A stretch of 64,000 nt of DNA from Cylicocyclus nassatus (lineage: Eukaryota > Nematoda > Chromadorea > Rhabditida > Strongylidae): contig CATQJL010000112.1 in NCBI GenBank assembly GCA_958299035.1, forward strand, positions 66,123,117 to 66,187,116. The letters run 5' to 3'. Shown piece after piece: positions 22,961-35,738 of the stretch. The notes below the pieces were generated by a model. The model saw only the letters and a list, made by a program, of their open reading frames with translations. It ran no database searches and was not told the DNA's origin. Position 1 is the stretch's first letter. The number at the start of each line of letters is the position of its first letter. The translations under genes were made by a program, and so were the position numbers.

Positions 22961-24160
22961 ATGGGTTGCACTCATATGACTGGATTGATTGAATGCACAC
23001 ATGACTGGATCAAAGCTAAGCTGAACGGGCAAGAAACTGATGGAAATTTCGATCTGTCTAAGGCGTTCGACCGTATAAGTCATCCCGAATTATTATATAA
23101 GCTTGAGCATTATGAAATCAGAGGAACTCTCTACAACTGGCTCAGTTCGTACCTCAATCAAAGATATATGACCGTAAGAGTGGGAAAGGCTCATTCTGAT
23201 AACTTTCCTTGCCCCAGCGGACTTTCTCAGGGTGGAGCATTATCACCTCTCTTATTCATTATCTACACTGCAGAACTACCCAATATCTTGAAAAACATAT
23301 ACCGCGGTGCATGTATCTATGCACGCGGATGACATCAAGATATACGGATCGTATAATGATGATAACCGAAATATTGTCAGAGAGGCTTTACAACGCTCTA
23401 TCGATGTTATGATTGATTGGTGTACTAAATGGGACATCTCCATCCATTTTTGCAAAAGCTCCGTTCTTCATAATGCACGCAATTAAAAAGTCTATTATGA
23501 GCACCGAGGGGTTGCTTTAGTCAACAAGACATCTACGAACGACTTGGGGGTTCTGGTAGATAGCGGACTGAAGTTTGAATCACAAATATACGCCGTACAC
23601 ACACGAGCTTTTTCTATTATGTACACGATATTTTGCAATACTAAGGTGAAAGACGTAAAGGTTCTATTGAAGTTATAAAGCCTTAGTGATCCCTATGCTA
23701 GAGTGTGCGAGCCAGGTGTGGTGCCCCTCCTTGAGGAAGCACAAACGAAGTTTGGAAAGTGTTCAGAAAGTGTTCACAAGACTTTTGTTTTATCGCTGTT
23801 TCCCTAATTCTGGTTATCCACAGTTGCTTTAGCTATGAAGAACGTTTGAAAAGGCTCAATCTTAAGGGCTTTTCTTATCGTCGACATATTCATGACCTCA
23901 AACTCGCTTTTAGGATTTTTAGGGGTGAAACCAGATTGAAACCTTCTAAATACTGGGTATTCAGGCCCAGCCACGGAAGGACCTCTGGGTTTTTCTTTAT
24001 ATGCAATGTATTCTAATGGTGGGCGTATACAATTTAGTTTGCTGAGCCATGATTTTTCTGATAGAGTACAAAAGTTGCTCCAAAAATTACCGCGTGAATA
24101 TCTAGCCTGTAGCGATAGTAAATCATTCAAACGTGAACTTAAAAAAAAAGAATTTAAATG
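22961..24160 (+). pseudogene. LINE reverse transcriptase fragment (CR1/Jockey-like)
   Basis: The frame 22961-23332 carries NFDLSKAFDRISHPELLYKL (first catalytic Asp), SYLNQRYMTVRVG and GLSQGGALSPLLFIIYTAEL. The catalytic HADDIKIYG follows at about 23316-23342 in another frame. Later frames hold NDLGVLVDSGLKF and an end with KSFKRELKKKEF near 24150. The SKAFD, SQGG and ADD pattern differs from the RTE elements here and resembles the CR1/Jockey group. It is 5'-truncated and has several frame changes and stops. Confidence 0.85.
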
Positions 24161-24750
24161 AAATACTTCAGGTTGATATGGATTTCTGATTCAACCATAT
24201 TTTGGCTACTTGGTTTTGCTGCATTTGGTTCGTCCCCCTCAGTTCAACTTGCGTTCATTCCCAGCCGGTCCTGATCTTGCAACTAAGACTACGTCTTCTT
24301 GAATTGTGCACGTAGCTCATCTGTATTTGCATTTGATATCATTTATGCTGGATTTAGATCTAAAACAGAGATAGACCGGTGTGCAGTGCTAGTTTATTAC
24401 TAACTTGATTACTATTCCACTAATGACCTAAGCAACCAGTCCCATTCTTAGAGAACCGTATCTACACCTCATAGTCTACCGGAGCCTAGCCCCACGAGGG
24501 CAAATCTCTTTCGCCTGACTACAACTTCATTCTGGGTAGGTATCTATTACTACCACAACGAATTAGCATTTTGCCCTCTTCTGCCCTCTTTTATTAATTC
24601 TCATTGGGGTCTAGTCAGCTACCTTTACCCGCAAACTCGCTGACACCCAAAATTGGGATCAACATGGGTTTTGATGAGCAAGGATTCTCTAGAATTCTTT
24701 CTGCCATCTGTTTCTTGCTTCGTCTGTACGTTTGGCTAGTTAGTGTAGGA
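24161..24750. other. No gene recognised
   Basis: Likely includes the 3' tail of the LINE fragment; otherwise unassigned. No splice-bounded exon is visible. Confidence 0.5.
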
Positions 24751-25118
24751 CAGTGGCGTACCCAGGATTCCGGCTCGGGGGGGGGGGGGGCGGCAAAAAA
24801 ATTTTTCAGATGAAGGTGCGTGGCGTTAGCCACGCACTCCGAAAATTTTTAGGGGGGGCTCCTCAAAATTTTTGAGGGCCCCCAACCCCTAAAATCTGGG
24901 AAAAGAGGGCGTGGCGTCAGCCACGCCCCCAAAAAAATGTTTTGTAAAACTAATTTGAATTTTTGGAAAATTTTTAAAAATTATTTTCATTATTTACAAA
25001 AATAAACAAGTCACTTTCACATTTTTATAACCCATATAAGTAATTTTCAAAAATTTCGCGACCCGTTCTCGGGGGGGGGGGGGCCTCCCCCCCGCTTTCC
25101 CCCCTTGGTACGCCACTG
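24751..25118. mobile_element. hAT-type MITE, copy 3
   Basis: It starts CAGTGGCGTACCCAGGATTC and ends TTGGTACGCCACTG. The flanks are GTGTAGGA (24743-24750) and GTGTGGGA (25119-25126), an 8-bp duplication with one mismatch. The interior has GCGTGGCGTTAGCCACGC and GCGTGGCGTCAGCCACGC hairpins, as in copies 1 and 2. Confidence 0.88.
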
Positions 25119-27142
25119 GTGTGGGACTATGGGCTTCGCCAACACTGTCAGAATTTAACTGCATAGTCTATGATTTTCTTATATCGATAAGTTGCACTAT
25201 TTTCTCTACATATGGAATGCACTCACAAAGATTATGAATTAGCGGAGAAAGTAGACTGACTTGAATGCAACTTGAATCGCATGAAGTATGCCCGAGGCCT
25301 AAGACTGATATCCAAATTCACTTTTGCAATGCTTATACTGTTTTTGGTTACGCTCTTTCATGTAGCGTTAATAATTTCCTGTCCTGAAGAGGTTTAATGA
25401 CAGGTATTCACATAATTTTGGACCGCACTTAAACACTAGTGTGGGATTGCAAGTGATATTCAGTGCTGGCAAATATAGATTCACTCCTCAAATTTAGTGA
25501 AGCTGTGGTCATTGCTCTTTTGTGCAAATGTCAGCATGCCATTATTGGCCAAGGTGCTTCCCATCTATTGAATGGAAGAAAGAAACTTTTGGAAAAGCTT
25601 GCACTAAGGGGTCCACTTATAAATTTACTAAGTGCATAGAGTAGATTGAGCGTATATATGCATGACATTCTGATTGCAAAGATTATGTTGCCCAAGGAAT
25701 CTCACTGTATTAAATATGACTAGCTGGCATACCCGGCTCCGCCCGGCTCTGTCAAAGACGATAAAAGTTTCATTTCTATCCCTGTACACCTTTACCTGTT
25801 CCCACTTCTACATGCAATTCCCTATTCTTGCTGTGTTAGTAATCAGTATGCTCACCTACCTTCCTCACCAATCCCAGCCCCGTAGCTCAATCTTTGCAAA
25901 AAATCAATAAAATCGATAAAAGTGAGGGTAATTCTAAAAACTGATGGCGCTATTTGGCTATCCAAGCCCCAAAATGTTTTTGTGAAACTCGATATATGGG
26001 GGTCATTTGAGCCGCTGATGACAAATATCGTAGTCATTTCGCGTGGCAGCGGGTAAAAATCAAGAACCTGCCTGGAGCATTGGCAGGGAATTACCTAAAG
26101 TGCTAATTCAAGAATGTCTTGTTTGATTCTCACGATAAAGGCATTTTGTGTGGTATAAAAGTTTCCCACGACAGTAATGCTTTCCTTATATGACCACTGC
26201 TGCGCGCGATACACCCTTCGACGGCTTTTGCCTAAGCAAAAACAAGGGGAGGGAGATTTGCTGCGGGCATTACGCGTTGGGTTGTCAGAGGCGTTGGAGA
26301 CCGCTATACAAAACGACCGTTTCCCCATCTCGTGAATATCTGGGACCTAAATTGGCCTGCAAGCGAAAAAATGTCCATTCAAAGCCTGCAACTCACCATA
26401 ACTTCACTAATGCATTATGACAGCGAGCGAGCATCATCATAAGCAGTATGCTTGTGAACCGTTACAGGTAAGGTTTGAGCAAATCTGGAACTGCGACCCA
26501 TCTACACCCACCGTAACCCAAGAAAATGCGCTATCCTGCGAAATCAGCATGATATTCCTGTTCAGCGCGCTAAATGACCACCCTAGACAAAGTTAAAAGC
26601 AAATTCATGTTTTCGATCCCACACCGTATGGCCCCGGTCAGACTTCACGCGACTTAATCGTCGGATCTAATCGCCAAGATTTCCATTCATTTTCATTTCA
26701 CATTCAAAAATGTCGGGCTGGAAAAATATCACAACCGAATGCAAGTTGATCGGCATGGAATGATATTGTAACAGTTGTCTCGTCGCGACTTAGTCGCGAC
26801 GATCAAATCGCGTGAAGTCTGCCTGGGGCCTATAACCACCATAACTCTTTGAAAAGTTCCCAATATGCAGAGAGAGTATGAAATTCGTAATCAGCATGTC
26901 GAATAAGTTCTGTGGACCGAACTCCAGCCGAATTCATGATTTTGACTTCCGCACACCTATCGTAACCCCACGGGGAGACGTTCTGAGGAGAAAGTGTGAT
27001 ATCTGTAATCAGCATGTAAGACCCCTTAACACGAAGTCTTAGCAAGCTATACAACAAAAAAATTTTGGGGCCCGGATAGCCGAACAGCGCCAAACTAATA
27101 TTGTAGTCGTAATCAGCATGCTCGATACCCCCCCCCCCTGTG
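25119..27142. other. No gene; ATCGAT repeat fragments
   Basis: About 25716-26050 is a fragment of the ATCGAT family (GACTAGCTGGCATACCCGGC, then AAAAAATCAATAAAATCGAT). The segment 26460-27140 has further AATCAGCATG and CCGTAACCC pieces of the same repeats. The rest shows no exon. A thermotolerant or metabolic gene cannot be supported anywhere here. Confidence 0.5.
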
Positions 27143-27480
27143 TCAACTCCCAGCCCGTAGCTCAAACTTTGCAAAAAATCGATAAAATCGATAAAAGCCA
27201 CAAGTTGGCACAGGGATATCGATAAATCGATAACCCTGTGCCAACTCCCAGCTCCGTAGGTAAACTCTGCGAAAAAAATCGATAAAAATCGATAAAATCG
27301 ATATCGATTGATGATGAAAAGTAGCGTATGACACGCTCCCTGCCCCGAAGTGCATGTGTGCCAAGTTTGGTTCAGAAATGAAATTTTCTATTCCGAACAT
27401 ACGTACAGACATACAGACAGACAGACAGAGACATACAAACAGACATTCAGCTTTATCATAACTAGTTGACTTTCCCGGTC
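27143..27480. mobile_element. ATCGAT repeat family copy
   Basis: It contains AAAAAATCGATAAAATCGAT twice, with CTGTGCCAACTCCCAG, GTGCCAAGTTTGGTTCAGAA, ACAGACAGACAGACAGAG and CATTCAGCTTTATCATAACT. This is the order of features seen at 20982 and 36820. Confidence 0.6.
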
Positions 27481-27734
27481 CAGCCCGGGCCATTGTTCAC
27501 CTGCACTGCCCCCCTCCCCCGGCCTTATATGTTACAGATATGTTACAACTGGCATTCCCGGTTTCACACGAAACTGGGTAGCCAAACCGTCAAGAGGTTA
27601 TACTCCCGAGTGAAATGGCAGGACTTACCTCTCTGCTGTCATGCGCGCTTCACCTCCACCCGACCACCTCGCTTTGCTTTGCTTTCCTGCACAGAATACA
27701 ACGTGCGAGAAAACTTTTAGCAGAGAAATCCATA

Positions 27735-30325
27735 AGGGCCGCATGCACTAACATGGCCGCGGGGAGGGGATCGCAGCTTTGAAAAAAGCTTCATATTTCG
27801 AAACTCTAGGTACCTAGATTTCACGTTGTGTAAGTATCCGTAAGTATTCCTACTATCCTTCACTATGAACATGTTAAACAAGAGCGAGAAGCTGTATAAA
27901 CCGCATTTTCCAGCTTTTGTATGACCCCTGATGATCCCCGGCGCTTTTCTTTAAAGGCGGTGTCTCACCAGAATTTAGTTGCCGAGTTTTTTGCATTTTA
28001 CAAGCCTCTCGGACCCTGTCTAGCACTGTATGGTCCTAAAATCGCACGAAGTTTTCAAAAACCCCGTTTTCTGGAGGAACAGGAGCGGAAGCGGCGTGGA
28101 CGAGTTGTACCTTCCAACTTCAACCTCAGCCACAGTGGCAGCAACACAGGGAGGTGGATGCCAAGTGGAGGGACATGTTCAAACGCGTAAGGGGGGAGAC
28201 CGAAGGAGTCGTCCGCTCGTACCAAGTCGCTCTCCGCGTACCACTTTGAGCGAATTTTTATCAGCGTGGAGGAGTCAAATTGGGTGGGACTTGTTGCAAT
28301 GGCCTATCTAGAGGTCCCTATAATAGAATATGTGAAAATCCCGCGACCTCAACTTTGACCTTTAAAGGCATTTTTCGGTACTTTTCCGTTATCCTGACCC
28401 ATTTTTTCAAACATATTGCCTTATCCCTCGTACCATATTTGGTCCCGACTTCACAGGAAGGCGTGTCAACCTTCTGCCACGTGTCAAAAAATTTGACATG
28501 TCATTTGCTTGTTTAACAGGTTTAACCAAGAGTTTGAGTTGCCCTACCTGGCGACGTAAGTTCAATCTCATTATTAGTCAACCAGTGCGTCACCTCTGCT
28601 TCGCAGAGGCTCGCACTGGCTCTTCTATCTATATGTCATACTCCTTCCCGCATAACATGGCATTGAAACATACCGCGCAAAGCCCGCCTACACGAATGAT
28701 TCGTAAACATTTACAAAAACATCTACTCATTTCTTAAGCTTTTTCGTGTGAGATCGGTATTTTGCGTGGATGAAACTTTGGAAAATGAAGAACAAATGCA
28801 AATTTGAACAGGTTTTGAAACTATTTTGGCTTGGTAGTCGCCGTAAGGACAATAGTTATCGTGAGCTACATCTCTATGCAAAAATCTTCTCAATTGCTCA
28901 GGTAAAACCACGGCGGATTGACCATTTACGCGACCATTTCTTTTTGGCGTCGTTTTCGTAAAGTAACAAACCTTTGGTCACTTTTTGGTCTAAAGTCCAT
29001 GTCTTACACATCAACCTGCTAAACACATCCATGGCTTTGCAAAAAGCATTGATAAGGACCCAATTTTGCGGGCCAGAAGCCAAGTGGATCCGTTTGGCGC
29101 GCAAATTCTGAGGGACCCACTCAACGAATCCGTTCGTGCTTTTGCATGCTGGAGTTCTACCTTGGTAGCATGCGCTATGTAAAGTTTGGGCTCGGGATAG
29201 TGGCTGGATCCCGCTGTATGAATTTCGTTACAGACAGACAGACAGACAGACACACAAAGTCACGTAAAAAACACCCTTAGCCCGTTATTATAAGTTATGA
29301 TAGTGACCCCATTTTCGATTGAACTATCAAAAATGAGCATTGTTATCACAATAACGTCATTCTGTTACTAATTAAACAGATTAGGCTTGCCAGAGTAGAG
29401 AAGTGGACTAGGATCCCATCATCTAAATGACAAAACATGCAATAGCAAGGAACTTTAAGCCATCATTTATAGTCTCGTCTGGCTAAATTCGCAAGACGAA
29501 AAATTTGAAGAAAAGGACAATGCTGAATCGTTGCTGAAAGCTATCAAGATGTTCTGATATGAATTTCAAATTGTTTTGCTCTCAGACGGAGCAATCAAAC
29601 AGCTTCTAGGTGACACAAATGCTCTTTTACCTCACCGGAAGTGATTTCGAAAAAAAAAACATGTCAAAATGGACCAAAACGTGTTAATATTTTTCTGACA
29701 CGTGGCAGGAAGGCAGTCCTCGTCGAATCCATAGAAACTTGCTCTTAGACTGAAAAACGTATTTTATGAGAGCTTTTTGAAAAAAATGGGTCCGGATAAC
29801 GGAAAAGTACCCATTTTCTTTCTCCGAAGTTAACAAAAAAATTCCAAAGTTGTGCAGATTATCTAACCCAACAGTGCTAAGCATGTTGCTTATAAGAACA
29901 AATGATGTTCTGAAGTCATGAAATTTTCGATGATCCACAGGTCGAAATTTGGGGTTTACCGAAAAATTCGATTTTTCAAAAATTCATTTGTTCTCATCAG
30001 CAACATGCTTAGCACTGTTCTGTTAGATGTTTAGTACAACTTTGGAAGGTTTTCGTTAACTTCGGAGAAAGAAAAATGACTTTGAAGAATTGATGTTCGT
30101 CCCGTCCCCGTCCCCCAGGGATCATCAGGGGATCCTACAAAAAGCTGGGAAATGCAGCTTGTACAGCTTCTCGCTTCTGCTCAATATGTTCATAGTGAAG
30201 GATGGTGGGAGTACTTACGAATAGGTAGACAGCGTGAAATCCAGATATCCAGAGCTTCAGGATATGAAGCTTTCTTCTGAAGCTGCGGTCCCCTCCCCAG
30301 CGGAAATGTTAGTGCATGCGGCCCT
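27735..30325. mobile_element. Large foldback element (about 2.6 kb)
   Basis: The ends are AGGGCCGCATGCACTAACAT and its near-exact inverse at 30305-30325. Inverted arms run about 27735-27945 against 30115-30325, and again 28330-28500 against 29690-29825, the latter with GCCACGTGTCA on the left and TGACACGTGGC on the right. A small inner palindrome pairs 29815-29900 with 29985-30080. A hairpin-ended repeat (28582-29292) sits inside. No ORF with recognisable motifs. Confidence 0.7.
28582..29292 (-). mobile_element. Hairpin-ended interspersed repeat, copy 3 (complete, inverted)
   Basis: Read on the minus strand it starts at TAATAACGGGCTAAGG, has a GTCTGTCTGTCTGTCTGTAA stretch then CGAAATTC, and ends in a compound hairpin: an outer stem CCAGTGCG with CGCACTGG and an inner stem CCTCTGC with GCAGAGG. 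It is the best-preserved copy, about 710 bp, and lies inside the 27735-30325 foldback element. Confidence 0.7.
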
Positions 30326-31229
30326 AAGTGACTCACGTAGAGTCACCGCATGCTGCCTAACCACTGTGTAAAAATGAGATCTACCGCCCCCATTCACATG
30401 GCTGTGGTGAAATGGCTTGATAGTGACTGCAAGCTTTCATTTTTCTATAATCGATGAAAAGACCCAACGATTTTTTGTGAAAAGTAGCCTAAAACCGTCT
30501 CCAAGGTGAAAAACATCTGCGTGCAAAATTTCAGCTCAAGCGGTTCAGCCGCGGGCGTTTCTATAAAGCACATACCCTTTAAACGGACAATGTTTGAGTT
30601 TTATATATATAGAGATAAGATGATTGGATGTGCTTCAATCAAGGCAGTTTCGTAGCGATAGCGCATATCTGTCTTTATGAAATCCAACGCAAGAAGACAT
30701 ATTAAGCGATTTGAAACAGTTTGATCAGCGTGTATACAACCATATACAACCACTTAAGGTGGAATTTCGACGAAGTACGCGATCTTTACATTTTATGCAA
30801 AATTCATGAGGACTTGGTTTCGTAGGCTCGTAACACGGCGATTTTTGTAGAACGAAGTCTGAAACATGCACCATTCGACAGCTCCCAGTAAATTTAATCT
30901 ATGAATGCAAGTGGGCAAGTTTTCCGACAGATACGCGGGAAGTGCAGGCAAAGTTGCGCACTTTCGTGACTCAGTTACGTTTACCTCACCATATCTCTGC
31001 AAAAAAACCCTATATTCCTCAAAGACTACGATTTTCGTAAAGAGCATGTCCGAAAACTTTTATAAGCGAAGTTTCCTTACAATTCAGGATCATAAACCTT
31101 TTGAGCAAAATTCATCGGCGAGTTTAGCGCGTAAAACGAGAAAAAATGAAATAACCTGACCATCTCGGAAAATTTGCTCGTAGAGTTTATTGACCTGCTG
31201 ATGAAAATAACATCTACTTAGCTTCATAT
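30326..31229. other. No gene recognised
   Basis: Around 30440-30620 a repeat fragment ends in TATATATATAGAGATAAGA and contains AGCTCAAGCGGTTCAGCCGC. The rest is unassigned. Confidence 0.5.
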
Positions 31230-32060
31230 TTTAGAGTTATGGTGAGAAAAATTCAATACGACATGATTATTCCGCTTCACCAGCCCTTCTATTTCCTTTG
31301 GAAAGAAGTGTGCGGCTAACTCTTGGCGACCATAATCTACAGAAAGTATTATCGAAAGGATTTTGCTGGAATCTATTAGGAGCAACACGCCGCTTTACAC
31401 TTTTGCGAAGAGACGTCCGCAAAAAGGTTCAAGAATACTGAAATCGAAATATCAAAGACATGCTGCAGATGGAAGATTCGCCCTGATGAGCTGAGTACAA
31501 TGCTTTTTTCGGATTCAGAAAATATTCACTTCAAAGGAAGTTAGGAAAGTAGAATCTGAAAACGCGTGATTTTTCCAGATTTCACCAACGCTTCTACCTT
31601 TTTTGGAAAAAAGTCTGTGGCTACTTTCTAGCGCGCTATAATCTAAGGATAACAGCACTATCGAAAAGTACTCACTGGTATCTATTATGTTGGATAGGCG
31701 CTGTGTTATACCCTTGCGAAAGGATCTCCGCTGAGGAGTTCCAGAAAATTAGAGACGGGATATAGAGGACATGATGTAAATCAAAACATTCGCCTTGGCA
31801 AGCTGAACACAATGCTGCTTTTGGATTCAAAATGTATTCATTTCTAAGGAAGTTATGGCGCTGCGTAATTTGCGATATTCCGGGAATTTCGCGAAATTCC
31901 CGCAATGTAGCGGAATTCCCGAGCTTCGCGGTCTCTCGCAATTTGTATTCGCGACATTCACGAAAATTTTGCACATTCTGTAGGTGGTTTTGTACTAGCT
32001 GTTCATAGTTCTTCGAGAACGTGCATTGGAACTGTTTCGAAACCATCGGATTAGTATGAA
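31230..32060. repeat. Copies of the GAATTCCGCGA repeat family
   Basis: It contains two diverged tandem copies of GATGAGCTGAGTACAATGCT and AAAACGCGTGATTTTTCCAG, then TTCCGGGAATTTCGCG near 31890. These match the interior of the palindromes at 43569-44330 and 47627-49135. Confidence 0.55.
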
Positions 32061-33454
32061 CCCAGCTTGTGATAAAGCTACACAATATAAATCAAGTCAA
32101 CATTCATTAACGTGAAAAGCAAGTGGATTCAAAATTGTATCCATTTGATCAAATTCAGCGAGGTTAGAGACCGTCGTAGGTCTCCCATATGCACAAAACA
32201 GAAAACACCAGACACTTTCATTGACATGAAGACAAAATGTGGTGACTTTATGTTACATCTATAATCGTGCCTAGCACCGCACAATACCGCGCATAATTTC
32301 TGCAAGAAAGACGCGGCGGTCACCCGGATTCGGTAAAGGGGGAGGGGGGTGGGGCTCGTTAATTGTGAGTGGCAATCAAAAATGACGCGGCCTTACAGTA
32401 ACCCACGGAGAGCAGTAGGGCAAAAACTTGTCCATTATGCATCCTAGGTTCCCATTATAGACTCCTGTTCCTTATACCAAAAAAGAAGATTTCCTTTCCT
32501 TTTTTCCTCAAAAATCGCAGAATTTCGGAAGCCGTTCAAGGCTCATGTTAAAAACGAACCGTCATGATCAAAAATCAAAAAAATCAAAGTGTGCCGCAGT
32601 CTCGTTAACTACAGTGGAACATATTCCTAAATAAAGATAATAAAGATCACTTGTGTTTGATGTGTGTTTTTCTTGCCTTTCAAAGGGTTCGTACAGGTTT
32701 TGTGGTCGATCAAATAAGTAGTATAAACTAATACAAAGATAATCTATAACCTCAAGGGGAGAAAATCTTGGCGTTGCGTATGCTGGCCAAGTTTTACTTA
32801 CTGTCAACCAGCTGCGCGCGGCGTACTGCTTACTGACTGAATTACCTTGAAAAAATTGTAATCATTCGCGAGATCTGGCTGCATATCGCGCACCTATCGT
32901 ATCCAAAGGAGCACCTCTATTTTATAGGTCCGTGGAGTTCTCATTTTCTCCTTAATTCTATAAGGAGAGGTCAATTTGAACTGAGCATGCTTCTTATTCT
33001 ACTAGTTGGATTTGATCGAAAGCTTATCTAATCTGATTTCTCAGCTTCCAAAGGTGAAAATCTAGAAAGCGAAAAAGAAGCAATCTCGACACCTTCGCAT
33101 TTTCTCTTATAAGAAGAAGCGCTTTGCATGGATTTTTATCGATCATGAAACTGGAGCTTGCAAGTTAATATGAGACAAAAAAGGACTATGTGCCAAGGGT
33201 TGGACAAGATGTCCCCAGAACAAGAATTCAGTGGGATGGGAGGGGGCTTTGCACTAAAATTGCTGTATAAGAACAAAACGGTCTCATACCCAGCGTGCTA
33301 AAGTGTACCGTCTGAATGAAATACTGCAAATAAGGCCCGGTTTTTCTGCACTAAAAATATGCCTCCGTACGTCGATAAGTCGCAAAAACTCTACTGCAAG
33401 ACTTCACTGAAATATCAGCATCCAATGTGCTCCCGAGCTCCTTTACAAGATCAC
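32061..33454. other. No gene recognised
   Basis: AT-rich unassigned DNA. Open frames are short and show no motif or splice-bounded coding sequence. Confidence 0.5.
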
Positions 33455-35212
33455 TCAGACAATCACAGGCTCTCAGCCGGCGGCGATAAAGGGCAGTTTC
33501 ACTAAGCGGGCGGCGATACTGCAAAAGTGGCAGTGAGCGGGCGACGACATTGTAGGAATGGCGGTGAGCGGGCAGCGGCGGGCTACCAGCGGGCAGCTAT
33601 AATCTTCCATGAGTCAGAAAATAGCTGCAGAGCGCATTCATTCCTACAAAAGCAGCCAAAAGGCGACGATGAGGCAGCGACTCCGTTAAGCTGGCAGCGA
33701 CCGTGAAACGATGGGGCTGCGAATACAAGATTTCTGTCAGCGGGCCGCATCAATGCTATGAGAAGGCAGCCTTAATTCATAACGCCGTATTGTGGCTGCC
33801 AAATGGAAGCCATATCGTTGCCCGCTCGAGACATTGTTGATCGCACCAGAGAAGTTAGATGTGCAGGCAAACGAGATTGGCAGCGTGGGCTCGCGTCATT
33901 TTTTCATTTCTTGTTGCGTAATCTTTGTTTTCATCTTTGCTTTTCTTTGTTTTCATTTTCGTTATCATTCAGTGCTTTATTTCAAGTACTAGTGAATCAG
34001 TACCTATAGGCGCTATTTGGAAGAGCGTTTGCTTCGGGACTCGTCGTGGTTCCCCGCTATTTGAAGATTTTTGCAGATTTCTTTTGTTCTCTATGTTTGA
34101 CTGTCTATCCAACCGGAAGAAGTGCTTAATGAAAGCCCCGTTTGTTTTTGAATCAAAACATCCACTGCACAACGTAATAAAAACTCTTTTTCGATGTACT
34201 GCAAAAAAAGCGTGCGAAAAAGGACATAATTAGTGGGTTTTCAACTTGCACAGAAAAAAATGCTATACATAAGTGATGATTCATTGAGAACTCGTCCACT
34301 ATTCAACATTGCTCAAATCCTTTGGGCATGTACTTCGAGGGGGACTGCAAGTGTGCAGAAATCTGTAGACTGGCATTCATAAAGTGCCCCTGTGCTGCCA
34401 ACAACACCGTGAGCAAATGAAATTGGGCACAAAATTTGAAAATATGCTCCATGGCCATTTCACACGAGCATATTGCTGACACCGCAGGGACATGAACCGC
34501 CAAAATCCTACTTTTTCGCTCAACTCTTCCAGAAAAATCGCTCATTATGCGATTACATACATTCGCAACCCCCGTCTGTACATATCTCTTCTTTAGGCGC
34601 TGCTCGAAAACCGTAAAAAACCATCTATTCACTCATTTTACGAATGTAAACATAAAAGTGCCTTTCCAACATTTTCGCCGCTGTCACATCATTCGACTAC
34701 AAGCGTGCTCTCTTTGCGCTCAAAGATCTGCATCATTGCGTTTCGCATTTTCGAAATGCTTATTGATTGGCGTCGCTATGCTTTGCTACTTCAATCCTGT
34801 GTTTATAATTTTTTCGAGAAAAAACTCTCAGCCTCAGCGGATTACACGCGAAAACATGACCTTTTACGCAACGAACGACCATCACGACTCACTCCACGCC
34901 AGCGTGTTGTACGCAAAGTTCATTGAGTGAGGAAGGATTGATTTGAGGTTTAGTCTGAGTGCCACACACAGCGTAAGTTGTTTTCGTCGCACGTGTTTCA
35001 TAGTTCCTTTTATGTTGAGAGTAACTTTTACTTCTTTTCTTTTCTCCTTTCGTTTACCAATTCTGTTTTTCACAATTTCGAAGTCAAAATATGGTTCAAT
35101 TCAAGCTTTTGAGTCCTGCATCTCTACCGATCGGCCTTTTCAAAAAGTAAAATTCTCATTTCGAAGCCAAGTGCATTCATCGAAGCACAGTGCGCACCTT
35201 TTCAATGATGTA

Positions 35213-35490
35213 CAGTCGGTTCATTTCATATGATCATGTGTGCCATTGCACACACCGTCCATCTTTGGCGTACCCATCCTGGATTCTTGGAGCACGCAAC
35301 CCTTCCGTTAAGCGATTCTGATGTTTTCTCGCTGTTTTCTTTTCTTTTTAGGTACTATTTATCTCTAAATGATGTAAGCGATAGCAATTGGCCACTCTCT
35401 CGCGTTTTTGCGATCGCAAATCCGAGATGGGGACGCCAAAGATGTACGGTGTGTGCGGGTGCACACAGATCATATGAAATGAATCGACTG
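35213..35490. mobile_element. TA-flanked palindromic MITE
   Basis: It is flanked by TA (35211-35212, 35491-35492). The left end is CAGTCGGTTCATTTCATATG and the right end CATATGAAATGAATCGACTG. Arms of about 60 bp also share CACACCGT and CATCTTTGGCG in inverted orientation. 278 bp, no ORF. Confidence 0.85.
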
Positions 35491-35566
35491 TACTTGTACA
35501 GTGAGCACATAAAAGGTTTACAGTTTCACGGAAAATTGTTTGGCACGCAGTAGTTCGTCAACGCAG

Positions 35567-35738
35567 CTATCGTCGATTCGTTGACCGTACGGACTGCTGA
35601 AGCGCTGCGGACCACATGCGGCGCGGTTAACATGTTGCGAGAGCACGAACAATGGCGATCTTGTATTAGAGCAAGCGTTTTACCTCGCGGTGCGTGCTCC
35701 GCGGTTATGTCCAGTCCGCGCAGTCAACGAATCGACGA
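35567..35738. mobile_element. Short palindromic element
   Basis: ATCGTCGATTCGTTGACCGT on the left pairs with ATCGACGAT and CGCGCAGTCAACGA on the right. The two arms flank about 110 bp. The ends are probably close to ACTATCGTCGATT; no clear target duplication. Confidence 0.6.

Noticed and set aside
27060..27090. tRNA-like start GCCCGGATAGC
   Set aside because: No anticodon arm or T-arm follows in the expected spacing; it lies in repeat DNA.
34547..34930. 127-residue plus-strand ORF
   Set aside because: No motif, no splice context, and overlapping frames of similar length exist on both strands.
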